Shown: positions 8,212 through 15,971 of the stretch, piece by piece
Layout: every line of letters starts with the position of its first letter
Numbering within the stretch: position 1 is the first letter of the stretch
From: Variovorax sp. SG517
GTDB lineage: Bacteria > Pseudomonadota > Gammaproteobacteria > Burkholderiales > Burkholderiaceae_C
Direction: 5' to 3'
NCBI RefSeq assembly: GCF_013376045.1
Contig: NZ_JABMJG010000001.1
Coordinates: 868,001-932,000, forward strand
DNA: 64,000 nt
Program-made: the position numbers and the translations under genes
Notes under the pieces: generated by a model
Seen by the model: only the letters and a program-made list of their open reading frames with translations
What the model was told of the DNA's origin: nothing
Database searches by the model: none

Positions 8212-8925
8212 TCAATCGCCTCTGACTTGCGAGACCATCGCTTCCAGGCGGGCCACGTCGGCGACCAGCAGGGCCTTGTCGTCCTTGCGCAGCACGCCGC
8301 TGCGCGCCAGCACGTTGAGTTCGCGGGTCACCTGCTCGCGGTTGGTGCTGATCTGGCTGGCCAGCGCCGCATGCTTGGGCGCCGGATCGAGCCGGGCCTG
8401 GTTGCCCTCCACGCCGGCAGCGCGGGCCAGGCGCAGCAGCTCGGCATGCAGCCGGTTCTGCACGCCCAGGGTGCTCAGGTCGATCACCCGCTCCGAGAGC
8501 TGCCGCACCAGCGTCGCCAGCCGCAGCATCACCCGGCCGGCCACCAGGGGCTCGTCGCGCAGCAGGGCCATGAAGGAGGCGCGGTCGAGGCTCGCGACCA
8601 CGCTGGGCTCCAGCGTGACCACGTCGGCGGAGCGCGGGCCGCCGTCGATGGCCGAGATGTCTCCGAAGTGCTCGCCGGCCTCGGAATCGCGGAAGGTCAC
8701 CTGCCGGCCGTTGGCCGAGTAGGTCGTCACCCTCACCCGGCCCGAGACCAGCAGGAACACCTCGCCCTGCTGCTCGGCGCGCAGCAGCAGGGGCTTGCCG
8801 GCCTCCACGCTGTGCCACAGGCATTGCCGGGCCAGCAGGTCCAGCCGCTGGTCTGAAAGGCCTTCGAGCAGCGCGATCTGGCGCAGCGCAAGGCTGGAAC
8901 GGGGGGTAGGTTCGGGTCTGGCCAT
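8212..8925 (-). CDS. Crp/Fnr family regulator with intact cyclic-nucleotide pocket
   Basis: A 237-residue Crp/Fnr protein. The cNMP domain (about residues 17-130) has a well-kept phosphate-binding cassette: F87-G-D-I, then P97-R98-S99-A, where E. coli CRP has the Arg-Ser pair that holds the cyclic phosphate. I see no N-terminal cysteine cluster for an Fe-S centre, so FNR-type oxygen sensing by this protein itself is unlikely. The C-terminal HTH has R196-E197-Q-V-T-R201, matching CRP Arg180, Glu181 and Arg185, which read TGTG half-sites. ATG at 8925 is used; a TTG six codons earlier is possible. It is divergent from a nucleotidyl cyclase with only 66 bases between, suggesting a producer-receptor pair. 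Confidence 0.88.
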   Translation of the reverse strand: MARPEPTPRSSLALRQIALLEGLSDQRLDLLARQCLWHSVEAGKPLLLRAEQQGEVFLLVSGRVRVTTYSANGRQVTFRDSEAGEHFGDISAIDGGPRSADVVTLEPSVVASLDRASFMALLRDEPLVAGRVMLRLATLVRQLSERVIDLSTLGVQNRLHAELLRLARAAGVEGNQARLDPAPKHAALASQISTNREQVTRELNVLARSGVLRKDDKALLVADVARLEAMVSQVRGD

Positions 8926-8991
8926 GCCGGGGTCGGTGGTCAACGGGGATGGGCGCGCGGATTATGCTCGGGTGCCGCTTCGAACCCGTTC
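8926..8991. promoter_or_regulatory. Divergent promoter region between Crp-type regulator and ferredoxin-cyclase
   Basis: The 66 bases between the two start codons contain a TATGCT hexamer (8963-8968) suitable as a -10 element for the cyclase. I find no copy of the GTGCG-N4-CGCAC operator here, so autoregulation by that site is not supported. Confidence 0.35.
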
Positions 8992-10692
8992 ATGGCCAGA
9001 CGTTCCCCTGAAGCCCCCTCCGACGCCTCCCCCGCCGCCGCGATTTCGCTGAGACCGCCCACGCGGCGCAATCTGCGCTGGGCCAGCGGGCTGGTGCTGA
9101 TGGCCTACGTCACGCTGCACCTGCTGAATCATTCGCTGGGCATCTATTCGTTTGCCGCCGCCGAGACCATGCTGCGCGGCGTGCAGGCGTTCTGGCACAC
9201 CATCGCGGGCACCGCCCTGCTCTATGGCGCGGCCGCCACGCACCTGGCGCTGGCGGTGGTCGCCCTGTGGGAACGGCGCACCCTGCGCATGCCCCCGCTA
9301 GAAGGCCTGCGCGTGGCGCTGGGTTTCGCGCTGCCGCTGCTGCTGGCCACGCACCTCACCGCCATGCGCGGCGCCTTCCAGGCCTACGGCATCGAGGGCT
9401 CCTACGTGCGCGTGGTCTGGGGGCTGTGGGACTGGCAGGGCGCCGCCGCGCAACTGCTGATGCTGCTCGCGGCCTGGACCCACGGCTGCCTGGGCCTGCA
9501 CTTCGCGCTGCGGGCCAAGCCGGCATGGCGGCGCTTCTCGCACCTGCTGCTGGCCGTGGCGGTGGTACTGCCGCTGACCGCCGCGATGGGCTTCGTCTCG
9601 ATGGGGCGCGAGTTCCAGTGGACCGGCGTGCCGCCGGCCACGCTGCCCACGGCCGAGCAGTCCAAGGCGCTGGGTACGGCCGAGAACGCGATCAAGTGGG
9701 GCTACGGCCTGGCGCTGATCGCGCTGCTGGCGGCGCGCTGGGGCCGCAACGGCTTCTCGCGATGGGCGCGCCAGCCGCAGGTGGCGCTGCGCTACCCTGG
9801 CCGCACGGTGCAGGTCCCGCGCGGCTGGAGCGTGCTGGAGGCGAGCCGCTCCCACGGCATCGACCACGTCTCGATCTGCGGCGGGCGTGCGCGCTGCTCC
9901 ACCTGCCGCGTGCGCGTGGCCGGCCCCGCCGAGCACATCGGCGAGGTGGGGCGCGACGAGCGGCGCACGCTCGACCGGGTGCGCGCGCCGGCCGACGTGC
10001 GGCTGGCCTGCCAGCTGCGCCCGCGCGGCGACATCGAAGTCACACCGCTGTTCGCGCCGCTGCCCAACGAGGGACGGCCGGCGCCGGTGGGCAGCTTCGG
10101 GCGCGAGCGCGACGTGGCGATCCTCTTCGTCGACCTGCGGCGCTGGTCGGGCCTGTCGGAGCGGCAGTGGCCCTTCGACCTGGCCTACGTGCTCGACCGC
10201 TACTTCGCCACCGTGGGTGCAGCGGTGCGCGAAAGCGGCGGCGTGCCCAACCAGTTCATCGGCGACAGCGTGATGGCGATCTTCGGCCTCGACTGCGACC
10301 TGCCCACCGCCTGCAGGCAGGCGATGCGGGCGACGGAGCTGATCGGCCAGCGCATGGATGCATGGAGCGAAGGCTTCGAGGCGCAGTTCGGCCAGCGGCT
10401 GGAGTTCGGCATGGGCCTGCACGCGGGCCGCGCGGCGGTGGGCGAGGTGGGCTACCTGGAGACGACCACCTTCACCGCCATCGGCGAAGTGGTCAACACC
10501 GCGAGCCGGCTGCAGGACCACTCGAAGACCGCGGCCTCGCGCCTCGTGGTGTCGCTCTTCGCGGCCGAGCAGGCCGGCGTGGCGCACGCCATGGGCGAGG
10601 CCGAGGTGCTGAAGGTGCGGGGCCGCTCGGAGCCCCTGGCGGTGCTGTACGCGCCGCAAGCGACAGCGACAACGATGGCGGCCTCCCTCTAG
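8992..10692 (+). CDS. Membrane-anchored [2Fe-2S] ferredoxin-class III nucleotidyl cyclase fusion
   Basis: A 566-residue three-part protein. Residues 30-250 form about six membrane helices with many histidines at helix ends (His43, 47, 69, 84, 121, 164, 170), recalling the haem-b anchor of succinate dehydrogenase. Residues 262-355 are a plant-type ferredoxin domain with Cys296, Cys302, Cys305 and Cys340, the full set for a [2Fe-2S] cluster. Residues 372-560 are a class III adenylate/guanylate cyclase with metal aspartates Asp381 (F-V-D-L) and Asp425 (F-I-G-D) and the transition-state pair Asn502 and Arg506. The usual adenine-selecting Lys position reads Gln (N-Q-F-I-G-D), so cAMP versus cGMP is unsettled. 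The order suggests electron flow or redox state controlling cyclase output. Ferredoxin-cyclase fusions exist in other proteobacteria; their function is not established as far as I know. Confidence 0.85.
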   Translation: MARRSPEAPSDASPAAAISLRPPTRRNLRWASGLVLMAYVTLHLLNHSLGIYSFAAAETMLRGVQAFWHTIAGTALLYGAAATHLALAVVALWERRTLRMPPLEGLRVALGFALPLLLATHLTAMRGAFQAYGIEGSYVRVVWGLWDWQGAAAQLLMLLAAWTHGCLGLHFALRAKPAWRRFSHLLLAVAVVLPLTAAMGFVSMGREFQWTGVPPATLPTAEQSKALGTAENAIKWGYGLALIALLAARWGRNGFSRWARQPQVALRYPGRTVQVPRGWSVLEASRSHGIDHVSICGGRARCSTCRVRVAGPAEHIGEVGRDERRTLDRVRAPADVRLACQLRPRGDIEVTPLFAPLPNEGRPAPVGSFGRERDVAILFVDLRRWSGLSERQWPFDLAYVLDRYFATVGAAVRESGGVPNQFIGDSVMAIFGLDCDLPTACRQAMRATELIGQRMDAWSEGFEAQFGQRLEFGMGLHAGRAAVGEVGYLETTTFTAIGEVVNTASRLQDHSKTAASRLVVSLFAAEQAGVAHAMGEAEVLKVRGRSEPLAVLYAPQATATTMAASL

Positions 10693-10711
10693 CTGCCAAT
10701 TGGCGAAAGCG

Positions 10712-10753
10712 GTGCGCAAACGCACATCGCGAACCACGATGCGGTTTCACACT
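10712..10753 (+). promoter_or_regulatory. Second CRP-like operator with matching -10 element
   Basis: GTGCGCAAACGCACAT (10712-10727) differs by one base from the site at 7519, in the same orientation. CACACT follows at 10748-10753, exactly 36 bases after the first G, as at 7519/7555. The start codon is 101 bases from that G (102 at the other locus). The identical spacing argues for a functional activator site at -41.5. Confidence 0.65.
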
Positions 10754-10812
10754 GCATCCCGTGGCAACGACGAATGTCCGCCGCCCACACAGTCAGCAAA
10801 GGGACTCGCATC

Positions 10813-11193
10813 ATGAACACCAAGCAACGCATCGCCGCTCTCTCCGCCATCGCATTCGCCATGCTCGGCGCAGCGGGCGCGGTCCACGCCGAAACCTATG
10901 AGGGCGTGCAGCCCCTCACCTCTTCCGCCAGCCGCGGCGACGTGAAGGCCGAAGCCGTGGCCGCGACGCGCGAAGGCAACCGCTATTCGGACGCCGCAGC
11001 CGAAGGCGCCGTGGCCTTCAGCTCCACGCTCGACCGCGCCACCGTGCGCGAGCAGGCCGTGGCCGCCGCCAACAACCCGCTGCAGAGCCTGGACCGTCGC
11101 GCCTTCTACCGCGACGAAGTGCCCGCGGCCTACAAGAAGCCCGGCGTTTCGTTCACGCGGCAGGCCAGCCTGCCGAGCGCGGCACGCCCCTGA
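10813..11193 (+). CDS. Small exported protein, DUF4148-like
   Basis: A 126-residue protein with a clear Sec signal peptide: K-Q-R near the N terminus, a hydrophobic stretch, then A-V-H-A-E for cleavage after about residue 25. The mature part is short, soluble and rich in Ala, Arg and Glu, with S-R-G-D-V-K-A-E-A-V-A-A-T-R-E-G-N resembling the S-R-x-x-V-x-A-E pattern of small periplasmic DUF4148 proteins common in Burkholderiales. Function unknown. It shares an operator layout with the DoxX gene and so may belong to the regulon of the neighbouring Crp-type regulator. It converges on maleylacetate reductase with nine bases between. Confidence 0.7.
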   Translation: MNTKQRIAALSAIAFAMLGAAGAVHAETYEGVQPLTSSASRGDVKAEAVAATREGNRYSDAAAEGAVAFSSTLDRATVREQAVAAANNPLQSLDRRAFYRDEVPAAYKKPGVSFTRQASLPSAARP

Positions 11194-11202
11194 CGCAAGG
11201 GC

Positions 11203-12267
11203 TCAGGGCAGTACGCCTTCCCAGGCGTTCTGCAGCAGCGCGCGGATCGCCGCGCGCTCCAGCGGGCGCGGGTTGGGGTACTGGTTCTTGAGCGCGTGCT
11301 CGCAGGCCAGGTCGAGATCGGACTCCTTCATGCCGATATCGCGCAGCGCGACCGGCGCGCCGTTGTCGCGCGCCAAGTCGTACACGGCCTGAGCGGCGCT
11401 GCCGCTTCCCGCCAGCGCCTTCGAGATCTTCGCCATGGCCTCGGGCGCCGCCGCAGCGTTGTAGGCCAGCGCATGCGGCAGCACGATGGTGTGGGTCTCG
11501 GCATGCGGCAGGTTGAAGCTGCCGCCCAGCGTGTGGCACAGCTTGTGGTGAAGCGCCATGCCCACATTGCCCAGCACCGTGCCGCACAGCCATGCGCCGT
11601 AGAGCGCGTCGCTGCGGGCGGTGAGGTCCTTGGGCGTGGCGCGGATGGCCGGCAGCGCGCGGCCCAGCGCGGCGATGCCCTCCTGCGCCATCAGGTCCAT
11701 GATCGGGTTCGAATCGACCGCGTAGAGCCCTTCAGCCGCGTGCGCGATGGCGTTGATGCCGCTGGTCACGCTCATGCCCACGGGCAGGCCGAGCGAGAGC
11801 TCGGGGTCGTAGATCACGGTGCGCGGCAGCACGCGGGCGTCCTTGCCCGTCTTCTTCATGCCGGCTTCGGTGATGCCGTAGATCGGCGTCATCTCGGAGC
11901 CCGCATAAGTGGTCGGGATGGCAAGGATCGGCAGGCCCGAATCGAGCGCGATGGCCTTGCCCAGCCCGGTGGTGGAGCCGCCGCCGATGGCCACGGCGCA
12001 GTCGGCGCCGAGCTTGGCGGCCACCTCCCTCGCCTCGCGCGCGGTCTCTATGGGCACGTGCATCACGGCGCGGTCGAACACCCCCGCCGCATGCGCGCCG
12101 AGCATGTCGGCCACGCGCTCGGCCTGCGGGCGCTGCTCGGGCGTGGAGAGCACCAGGGCTCGGCGCGCGCCTAGCGCATCGATCTCGCGGGCCAGGTGCT
12201 GCAGCGAACCTGCGCCGAAAACCACCCGCTGGGGTGCGCTGGTGTAGATGAACGAGGGTGTGGTCAT
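11203..12267 (-). CDS. Maleylacetate reductase
   Basis: A 354-residue member of the iron-containing alcohol dehydrogenase superfamily, of the maleylacetate reductase branch (EC 1.3.1.32), which reduces maleylacetate to 3-oxoadipate with NAD(P)H. The start M-T-T-P-S-F-I-Y-T-S-A-P-Q-R-V-V-F-G-A-G matches the family opening, and the nucleotide site G-G-G-S-T-T-G-L-G-K and the I-P-T-T-Y-A-G-S-E segment are intact. It could take maleylacetate from the dioxygenase at 3774 (if that acts on hydroxyquinol) and from the hydroquinone pathway at 41952-45119, handing 3-oxoadipate to PcaIJ and PcaF. It stands alone, separated from those clusters, which is unusual for the pathway. Confidence 0.88.
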   Translation of the reverse strand: MTTPSFIYTSAPQRVVFGAGSLQHLAREIDALGARRALVLSTPEQRPQAERVADMLGAHAAGVFDRAVMHVPIETAREAREVAAKLGADCAVAIGGGSTTGLGKAIALDSGLPILAIPTTYAGSEMTPIYGITEAGMKKTGKDARVLPRTVIYDPELSLGLPVGMSVTSGINAIAHAAEGLYAVDSNPIMDLMAQEGIAALGRALPAIRATPKDLTARSDALYGAWLCGTVLGNVGMALHHKLCHTLGGSFNLPHAETHTIVLPHALAYNAAAAPEAMAKISKALAGSGSAAQAVYDLARDNGAPVALRDIGMKESDLDLACEHALKNQYPNPRPLERAAIRALLQNAWEGVLP

Positions 12268-12280
12268 GGCTTGGTGCCCG

Positions 12281-12316
12281 TATCTCCGGTGTCTCCGGTA
12301 TCTCCGATGTCTGCCT
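12281..12316. repeat. Two 18-bp imperfect tandem repeats (four 9-bp units)
   Basis: TATCTCCGG, TGTCTCCGG, TATCTCCGA and TGTCTGCCT follow one another just upstream of the maleylacetate reductase start (minus-strand gene). Such short arrays can change copy number and alter leader length. Confidence 0.6.
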
Positions 12317-12382
12317 GGACGAATCTGTCCGCCCCCGGCCCGTGCCGGGCCACCACGATACGCCGGCTCGCCCGCCGTTCAA

Positions 12383-12412
12383 TGGCGGAAAACGGAAAGG
12401 AGTTTTCCGCCA
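12383..12412 (-). terminator. Perfect 11-bp hairpin downstream of rtcA
   Basis: TGGCGGAAAAC and GTTTTCCGCCA are exact inverse complements with an 8-base loop. It begins 28 bases after the rtcA stop on the minus strand. There is no long T-run after it, so it may be an RNA-end protecting hairpin or a weak terminator of the RNA-repair operon. Confidence 0.55.
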
Positions 12413-12439
12413 GCCGCGGACACCGGCCTCGCACTCGCC

Positions 12440-13477
12440 TCAGGCCGGCGCGACTCGCACCGTGCAGGCCTGGCGGCTCTCGGCGATCGAGAAGCGCACC
12501 GGCAGGAAGCGCTCGATCACCGCGCAGTTGGTGCGCGTGTGCTCGGTCACCTCGCTGCAGGTGAAGGCGCATTCCTTCCTGCCCTGCCACGCCGCGAGCG
12601 CCAGCAGCAGCGCCAGCTGGACGGCCAGATGCGGTCCCACGGCCGCCTCGCTCTTCTGGAACGAGCGCAGCTCCTTCACCAGCCCGTGCGCTACCTGCTC
12701 GGCGCTCAGCGACTTCTCGCCGAAGGCGGTGAACACCTCGGTTACGTGCTCGTAGGCCAGCGTGGCAAGCAGCGCATTGCCCGGACCTTCGTTCTGGCGC
12801 ACCGAGCCGAAGCGCAGCTGCTCGCCCGACCAGCCCATCGCGCCACCCAGCGTTTCGAGCTCGCGCGTCGGCACATGGCGCGGAATGCCGGGCGCCAGGC
12901 ATTCGGCGTAGTTCGACTGGTGCGCACCGCGCGTCATCAGGTCGAAGGGCTGCAGCGCACCGGCTGCCGGCACGATGACCACCTCGACCTCGCCACCACC
13001 GGCCGGATAGAAGCCGCAGCGGCGCAGCGTCAGCTGCAGATCGGCACCCAGTCGGCGCACCAGCGGGGCAAACGCACGCTCCAGGAAATGGAACGGCGGC
13101 GCCATCGGGTTGTGCGTGCCGCCGCTCAGGTGCACGCGGCTCTGCGAACCGGCGAGCAGCAGCGGCGGCAGCACCGTCTGCAGCACCAGCATGCAGCTGC
13201 CCGCGCCCGAGATCGCGAAGCGGTACTCGCCCGCGCGCACCGGGCCGGGCACGAAACGCAGCGACTGCGAACCGAGCTCGGCACCATCGACTTCCGCGCC
13301 GCTGATGGCAGCGGCCGCGTTCACGCAGGCGAGGTGCTGTCGCATCAGGCCCGGCTTGGCACGGCCTGCGCGGATCTTCTCGATGGCCATCGGCTGGCCC
13401 GTGACCATCGACAGCGCGAGGCTGGTGCGCAGGATCTGGCCGCCGCCCTCGCCCTGGGAGCCGTCGAGTTCAACCAT
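12440..13477 (-). CDS. rtcA: RNA 3'-terminal phosphate cyclase RtcA
   Basis: A 345-residue RtcA, the normal length. It uses ATP to convert an RNA 3'-phosphate into a 2',3'-cyclic phosphate through adenylated intermediates. The family signature is intact at the start (E-L-D-G-S-Q-G-E-G-G-G-Q-I-L-R) and in G-G-x-x-N-P-M-A-P-P. A histidine in the C-terminal H-T-R-T-N-C-A-V region sits where the AMP-accepting His is found in characterised RtcA. It is the last gene of the minus-strand RNA-repair operon and overlaps the upstream nucleotidyltransferase by eight bases, implying coupled translation. The ATG at 13477 begins the conserved strand; the longer open frame upstream is not family-like. Confidence 0.93.
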   Translation of the reverse strand: MVELDGSQGEGGGQILRTSLALSMVTGQPMAIEKIRAGRAKPGLMRQHLACVNAAAAISGAEVDGAELGSQSLRFVPGPVRAGEYRFAISGAGSCMLVLQTVLPPLLLAGSQSRVHLSGGTHNPMAPPFHFLERAFAPLVRRLGADLQLTLRRCGFYPAGGGEVEVVIVPAAGALQPFDLMTRGAHQSNYAECLAPGIPRHVPTRELETLGGAMGWSGEQLRFGSVRQNEGPGNALLATLAYEHVTEVFTAFGEKSLSAEQVAHGLVKELRSFQKSEAAVGPHLAVQLALLLALAAWQGRKECAFTCSEVTEHTRTNCAVIERFLPVRFSIAESRQACTVRVAPA

Positions 13478-14324
13478 GCGGGGCCTCCTCCTGCTTCTTC
13501 TGCTGCTCGAAACGCAGCACGGTCTCGTAGAGGAACGCATCGAGTCCTGCCTCCTCGGCGCGCGGCAGCGGCGTCACCTGCTCCGCCGCGTTGGCCGCCA
13601 GCTCGGATTCGATGAACGCATGGATGCCGCTCCAACGCGGACTGGTCGCGGCCTCGCCGGCGCGCATCTTCACCTCGAGCAGCGCGTTGATCTCGGCGAT
13701 CAGCGCGGCGTCGCGCACCGGGTCGAGCGTGCGCTGCGCCAGTTCGGCGAAGCGCATCGGCGGCACGCCGGGCTGCGTGCGGATCCAGCGCGCGGCCAGC
13801 AGCGGACGCAGCACGTAGAGGTACTTCTTGTAGCGCACCTCGTCGGCCTGCAGGTGCTCGCGGAAGTTCTTCTTCGCCATCGAGGCGTAGTGATGCCAGG
13901 CGCGTGCGTTGGAGAACACCGTCTCCGACAGTTCGCGAAAGCGCGGCATCGCGGTCGCGTCGTCGCGGTACACGACGGGCGAGCGCAGCCATTCGAGCAG
14001 CGTCGGGTTCGACTCGCGCATCAGGCCCAGGGCCTTGCGCAGGTCCCAGCCGTTGATGTCGAGGTCGCCGCTGATCGGCACCTCGATCACGTCGCGGCGC
14101 GGCATCACCGTGAGATACCACGGCAGGCGATTCACGTAGATGAAGCGCACGTCGTAGTCGCTATCGGGCGAGGCAAAGCCCCAGCCGCGGCTGCCGGATT
14201 CGCAGGCGAAGAGCACGGTCACGTCGTGCTTCGCCTCGATGTCGCGCAGAGCCTCCATGATCTGCGCGCGCATGGCGGGCTCGATCGGGTGGGCGGAGCG
14301 CAGGAATTCTTCTTCGGTACTCAT
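13470..14324 (-). CDS. Predicted nucleotidyltransferase (COG3541-like, DNA polymerase beta superfamily)
   Basis: A 284-residue protein with the core of the Pol-beta-type nucleotidyltransferase fold: helix, then F-A-C-E-S-G-S44-R-G-W-G, then the metal aspartates in P-D-S-D56-Y-D58-V-R. This subfamily (sometimes called YcgL-like) is uncharacterised in detail; relatives of the fold add nucleotides or NMP to RNA, proteins or antibiotics. It overlaps rtcA and follows the RNase Z-like gene by 29 bases, so it belongs to the RNA-repair operon. A role in re-adding bases to, or tagging, damaged RNA ends is an inference from this position only. Confidence 0.8.
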   Translation of the reverse strand: MSTEEEFLRSAHPIEPAMRAQIMEALRDIEAKHDVTVLFACESGSRGWGFASPDSDYDVRFIYVNRLPWYLTVMPRRDVIEVPISGDLDINGWDLRKALGLMRESNPTLLEWLRSPVVYRDDATAMPRFRELSETVFSNARAWHHYASMAKKNFREHLQADEVRYKKYLYVLRPLLAARWIRTQPGVPPMRFAELAQRTLDPVRDAALIAEINALLEVKMRAGEAATSPRWSGIHAFIESELAANAAEQVTPLPRAEEAGLDAFLYETVLRFEQQKKQEEAPHG

Positions 14325-14353
14325 CTTCGGTTCTTCTTTCTTCTTTTCTCTCG

Positions 14354-15325
14354 TCAGGCCCGCGTGACAGTCACCTCGCCGGCACTGTCGAGCTCGTAGA
14401 CGTCCAGGTCGTTGGCCAGGAACGCATTCCCGCGGTAGTGCGCCTGCGTCTCGGCCATCAGCGCCGCCATGCCTTGCTCGTTCTGGTGACGCGCGCTGAA
14501 GTGCGTGAGGATCAGGTTCGGCATTTCGACCGACTGCGCAAACTCGGCCAGCAGGCGCGCCGAACTGTGCATCGGGCCGGGGCCGACCTTGTCGAGCGCG
14601 TCTTGCGTGAAGGTGGCTTCGTGCACCAGCAACTGCACGCCCTGGCAGGCATCGCGCAGCAACGCGGGCTCTGCGTTGTCGCCGCCGACGAGCACGCTGG
14701 CCGTGTCGACCTGCGTCTCGGTGAAGTCGGCGCTGCGCAGCACGTCGCCATTGAAGGACACGTCTTCACCGCTCTGCAATGCACGCCACGCAGGGCCGGG
14801 AGGTAGGCCGACCGCACGCAGCGCATCCGCCTTCAGCCGCACGCGCCGCGTCTCGACCTGCACGCGGTAGGCATGGCTGGGCACGCGATGCAGCAGCGCG
14901 TGGCGCTCGATGCGCACGCCGGGCGCCTCGTACACCAGTTGCTGCGCATCGAGATCCACATGCTCGACTTCGTAGGGCAGATGCAGGTCCGTCAGCGTGC
15001 GCGTGGCCTCGAACCACTGCCACACCGGCAGCGGTGCGATCAGCTTCAGCGGCTTGGTGCGCTTGCCCATGCCCGCGCTCGCGAGCAGCCCCGGCAGCCC
15101 ATAGCAATGGTCGCCGTGCACATGCGTGATGCAGACGGCAGCCAGGTCGTTCAGCGACAGCGGCGTTTGCAGCACGCGATGCTGCGTGCCTTCGCCGCAA
15201 TCGACCAGGAACCAGTCGGCGCCGAGCACCGTCTGCACCGCGAGACCGGAGACGTTGCGGTGGCGCGTGGGGGTGCCGGAAGAGGTCCCCAGGAAAGTCA
15301 GTTTCATCATCGTCGTCAAGGCCAT
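14354..15325 (-). CDS. rnz: Ribonuclease Z-like metallo-beta-lactamase nuclease
   Basis: A 323-residue MBL-fold protein of RNase Z length (EC 3.1.26.11 family), which cuts tRNA precursors after the discriminator base. Motif II is H68-V-H70-G-D72-H73, motif III is seen in the L-V-H-E-A-T-F region and a C-terminal L-T-H-F-S-A-R-H completes the zinc site. The fold starts at M-K-L-T-F-L-G-T-S-S-G-T-P; ATGs at 15310 and 15307 are possible alternatives to the one at 15325, which has AGGGAG just ahead but overlaps the zinc-ribbon gene by ten bases. Its place between tRNA-like elements and rtcA suggests an induced 3'-end processing or clean-up role. Whether it is the only RNase Z in the genome cannot be told. 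Confidence 0.88.
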   Translation of the reverse strand: MALTTMMKLTFLGTSSGTPTRHRNVSGLAVQTVLGADWFLVDCGEGTQHRVLQTPLSLNDLAAVCITHVHGDHCYGLPGLLASAGMGKRTKPLKLIAPLPVWQWFEATRTLTDLHLPYEVEHVDLDAQQLVYEAPGVRIERHALLHRVPSHAYRVQVETRRVRLKADALRAVGLPPGPAWRALQSGEDVSFNGDVLRSADFTETQVDTASVLVGGDNAEPALLRDACQGVQLLVHEATFTQDALDKVGPGPMHSSARLLAEFAQSVEMPNLILTHFSARHQNEQGMAALMAETQAHYRGNAFLANDLDVYELDSAGEVTVTRA

Positions 15326-15966
15326 CGCTCCCTGTTCATCAGCGCACTCTTCGCCGCATCCGCGGCAACGCGCTCCCAGGCAAAGTATCGGCGACCGCCT
15401 GCGGGGCGGGCCGTCATCAGTTCATGCAGCTTCGCGAGGTTGGATTCGCCGCCCCATCGCGCCATGGTCTGGATCGCCACGACGCGCAGGCTCCACCATT
15501 TGCTTTCGAGCGCGGCCTCGACTTCGGCCACGGCTCGTGCATTCGGCTTCGTTGCACCCAACGCGCGAAGACGATCTGTCTGCTCGCCCAGGAGGTTCGC
15601 ACCCGGCCCTGTATTCCGCAGATGCTCCCGCCGCGCACGACGACATGCCAGGCATCGAACGGCTCGGCTATCGATATGTCCGTGCACGACCTCGTACCAC
15701 CACTTCTGCTGCTCGGCCGTCCACAGCTCCTCGGCGCCGCAGTCGCGGCAGGTGAAGGGGCGGGCTACATAAAACGCAGGCAGCACACCATAGGTGTTGT
15801 TGTATTGCGCCAGGACGAACCGATCAGCCGGCACGCAACCGAGCGCGAATCCGAAATCGGGCTGCGGCAGGCGGACATCCTTCGCACGCAGGCGCGCGGC
15901 CGATGCTGCGGCGCGCTCGAGGCGACGCGCCTTGATTTCGGCGCGGCGTTGCTTGTTGCTCTTCAT
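15316..15966 (-). CDS. Zinc-ribbon protein (zf-trcl type) with Lys/Arg-rich N terminus
   Basis: A 216-residue protein. Residues 1-30 are strongly basic (M-K-S-N-K-Q-R-R-A-E-I-K-A-R-R), fitting RNA contact. Residues 70-115 form a zinc ribbon with Cys73-x2-Cys76 and Cys105-x2-Cys108, and the segment L-W-T-A-E-Q-Q-K-W-W-Y-E matches the probable zinc-ribbon family zf-trcl. The C-terminal third is helical and alanine-rich, like a short HEAT-type repeat (A-V-A-E-V-E-A-A-L-E-S-K-W-W-S-L-R-V-V-A-I). ATG at 15966 lies five bases after the stop of the upstream gene. Function unknown; operon position ties it to RNA repair. Confidence 0.75.
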   Translation of the reverse strand: MKSNKQRRAEIKARRLERAAASAARLRAKDVRLPQPDFGFALGCVPADRFVLAQYNNTYGVLPAFYVARPFTCRDCGAEELWTAEQQKWWYEVVHGHIDSRAVRCLACRRARREHLRNTGPGANLLGEQTDRLRALGATKPNARAVAEVEAALESKWWSLRVVAIQTMARWGGESNLAKLHELMTARPAGGRRYFAWERVAADAAKSALMNRERWP

Positions 15967-15971
15967 GACTC

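Noticed and set aside
8926..8991. Autoregulatory copy of the CRP-like operator in the regulator-cyclase gap
   Set aside because: No GTGCG-N4-CGCAC or TGTG-N8-CACA match is present in these 66 bases.
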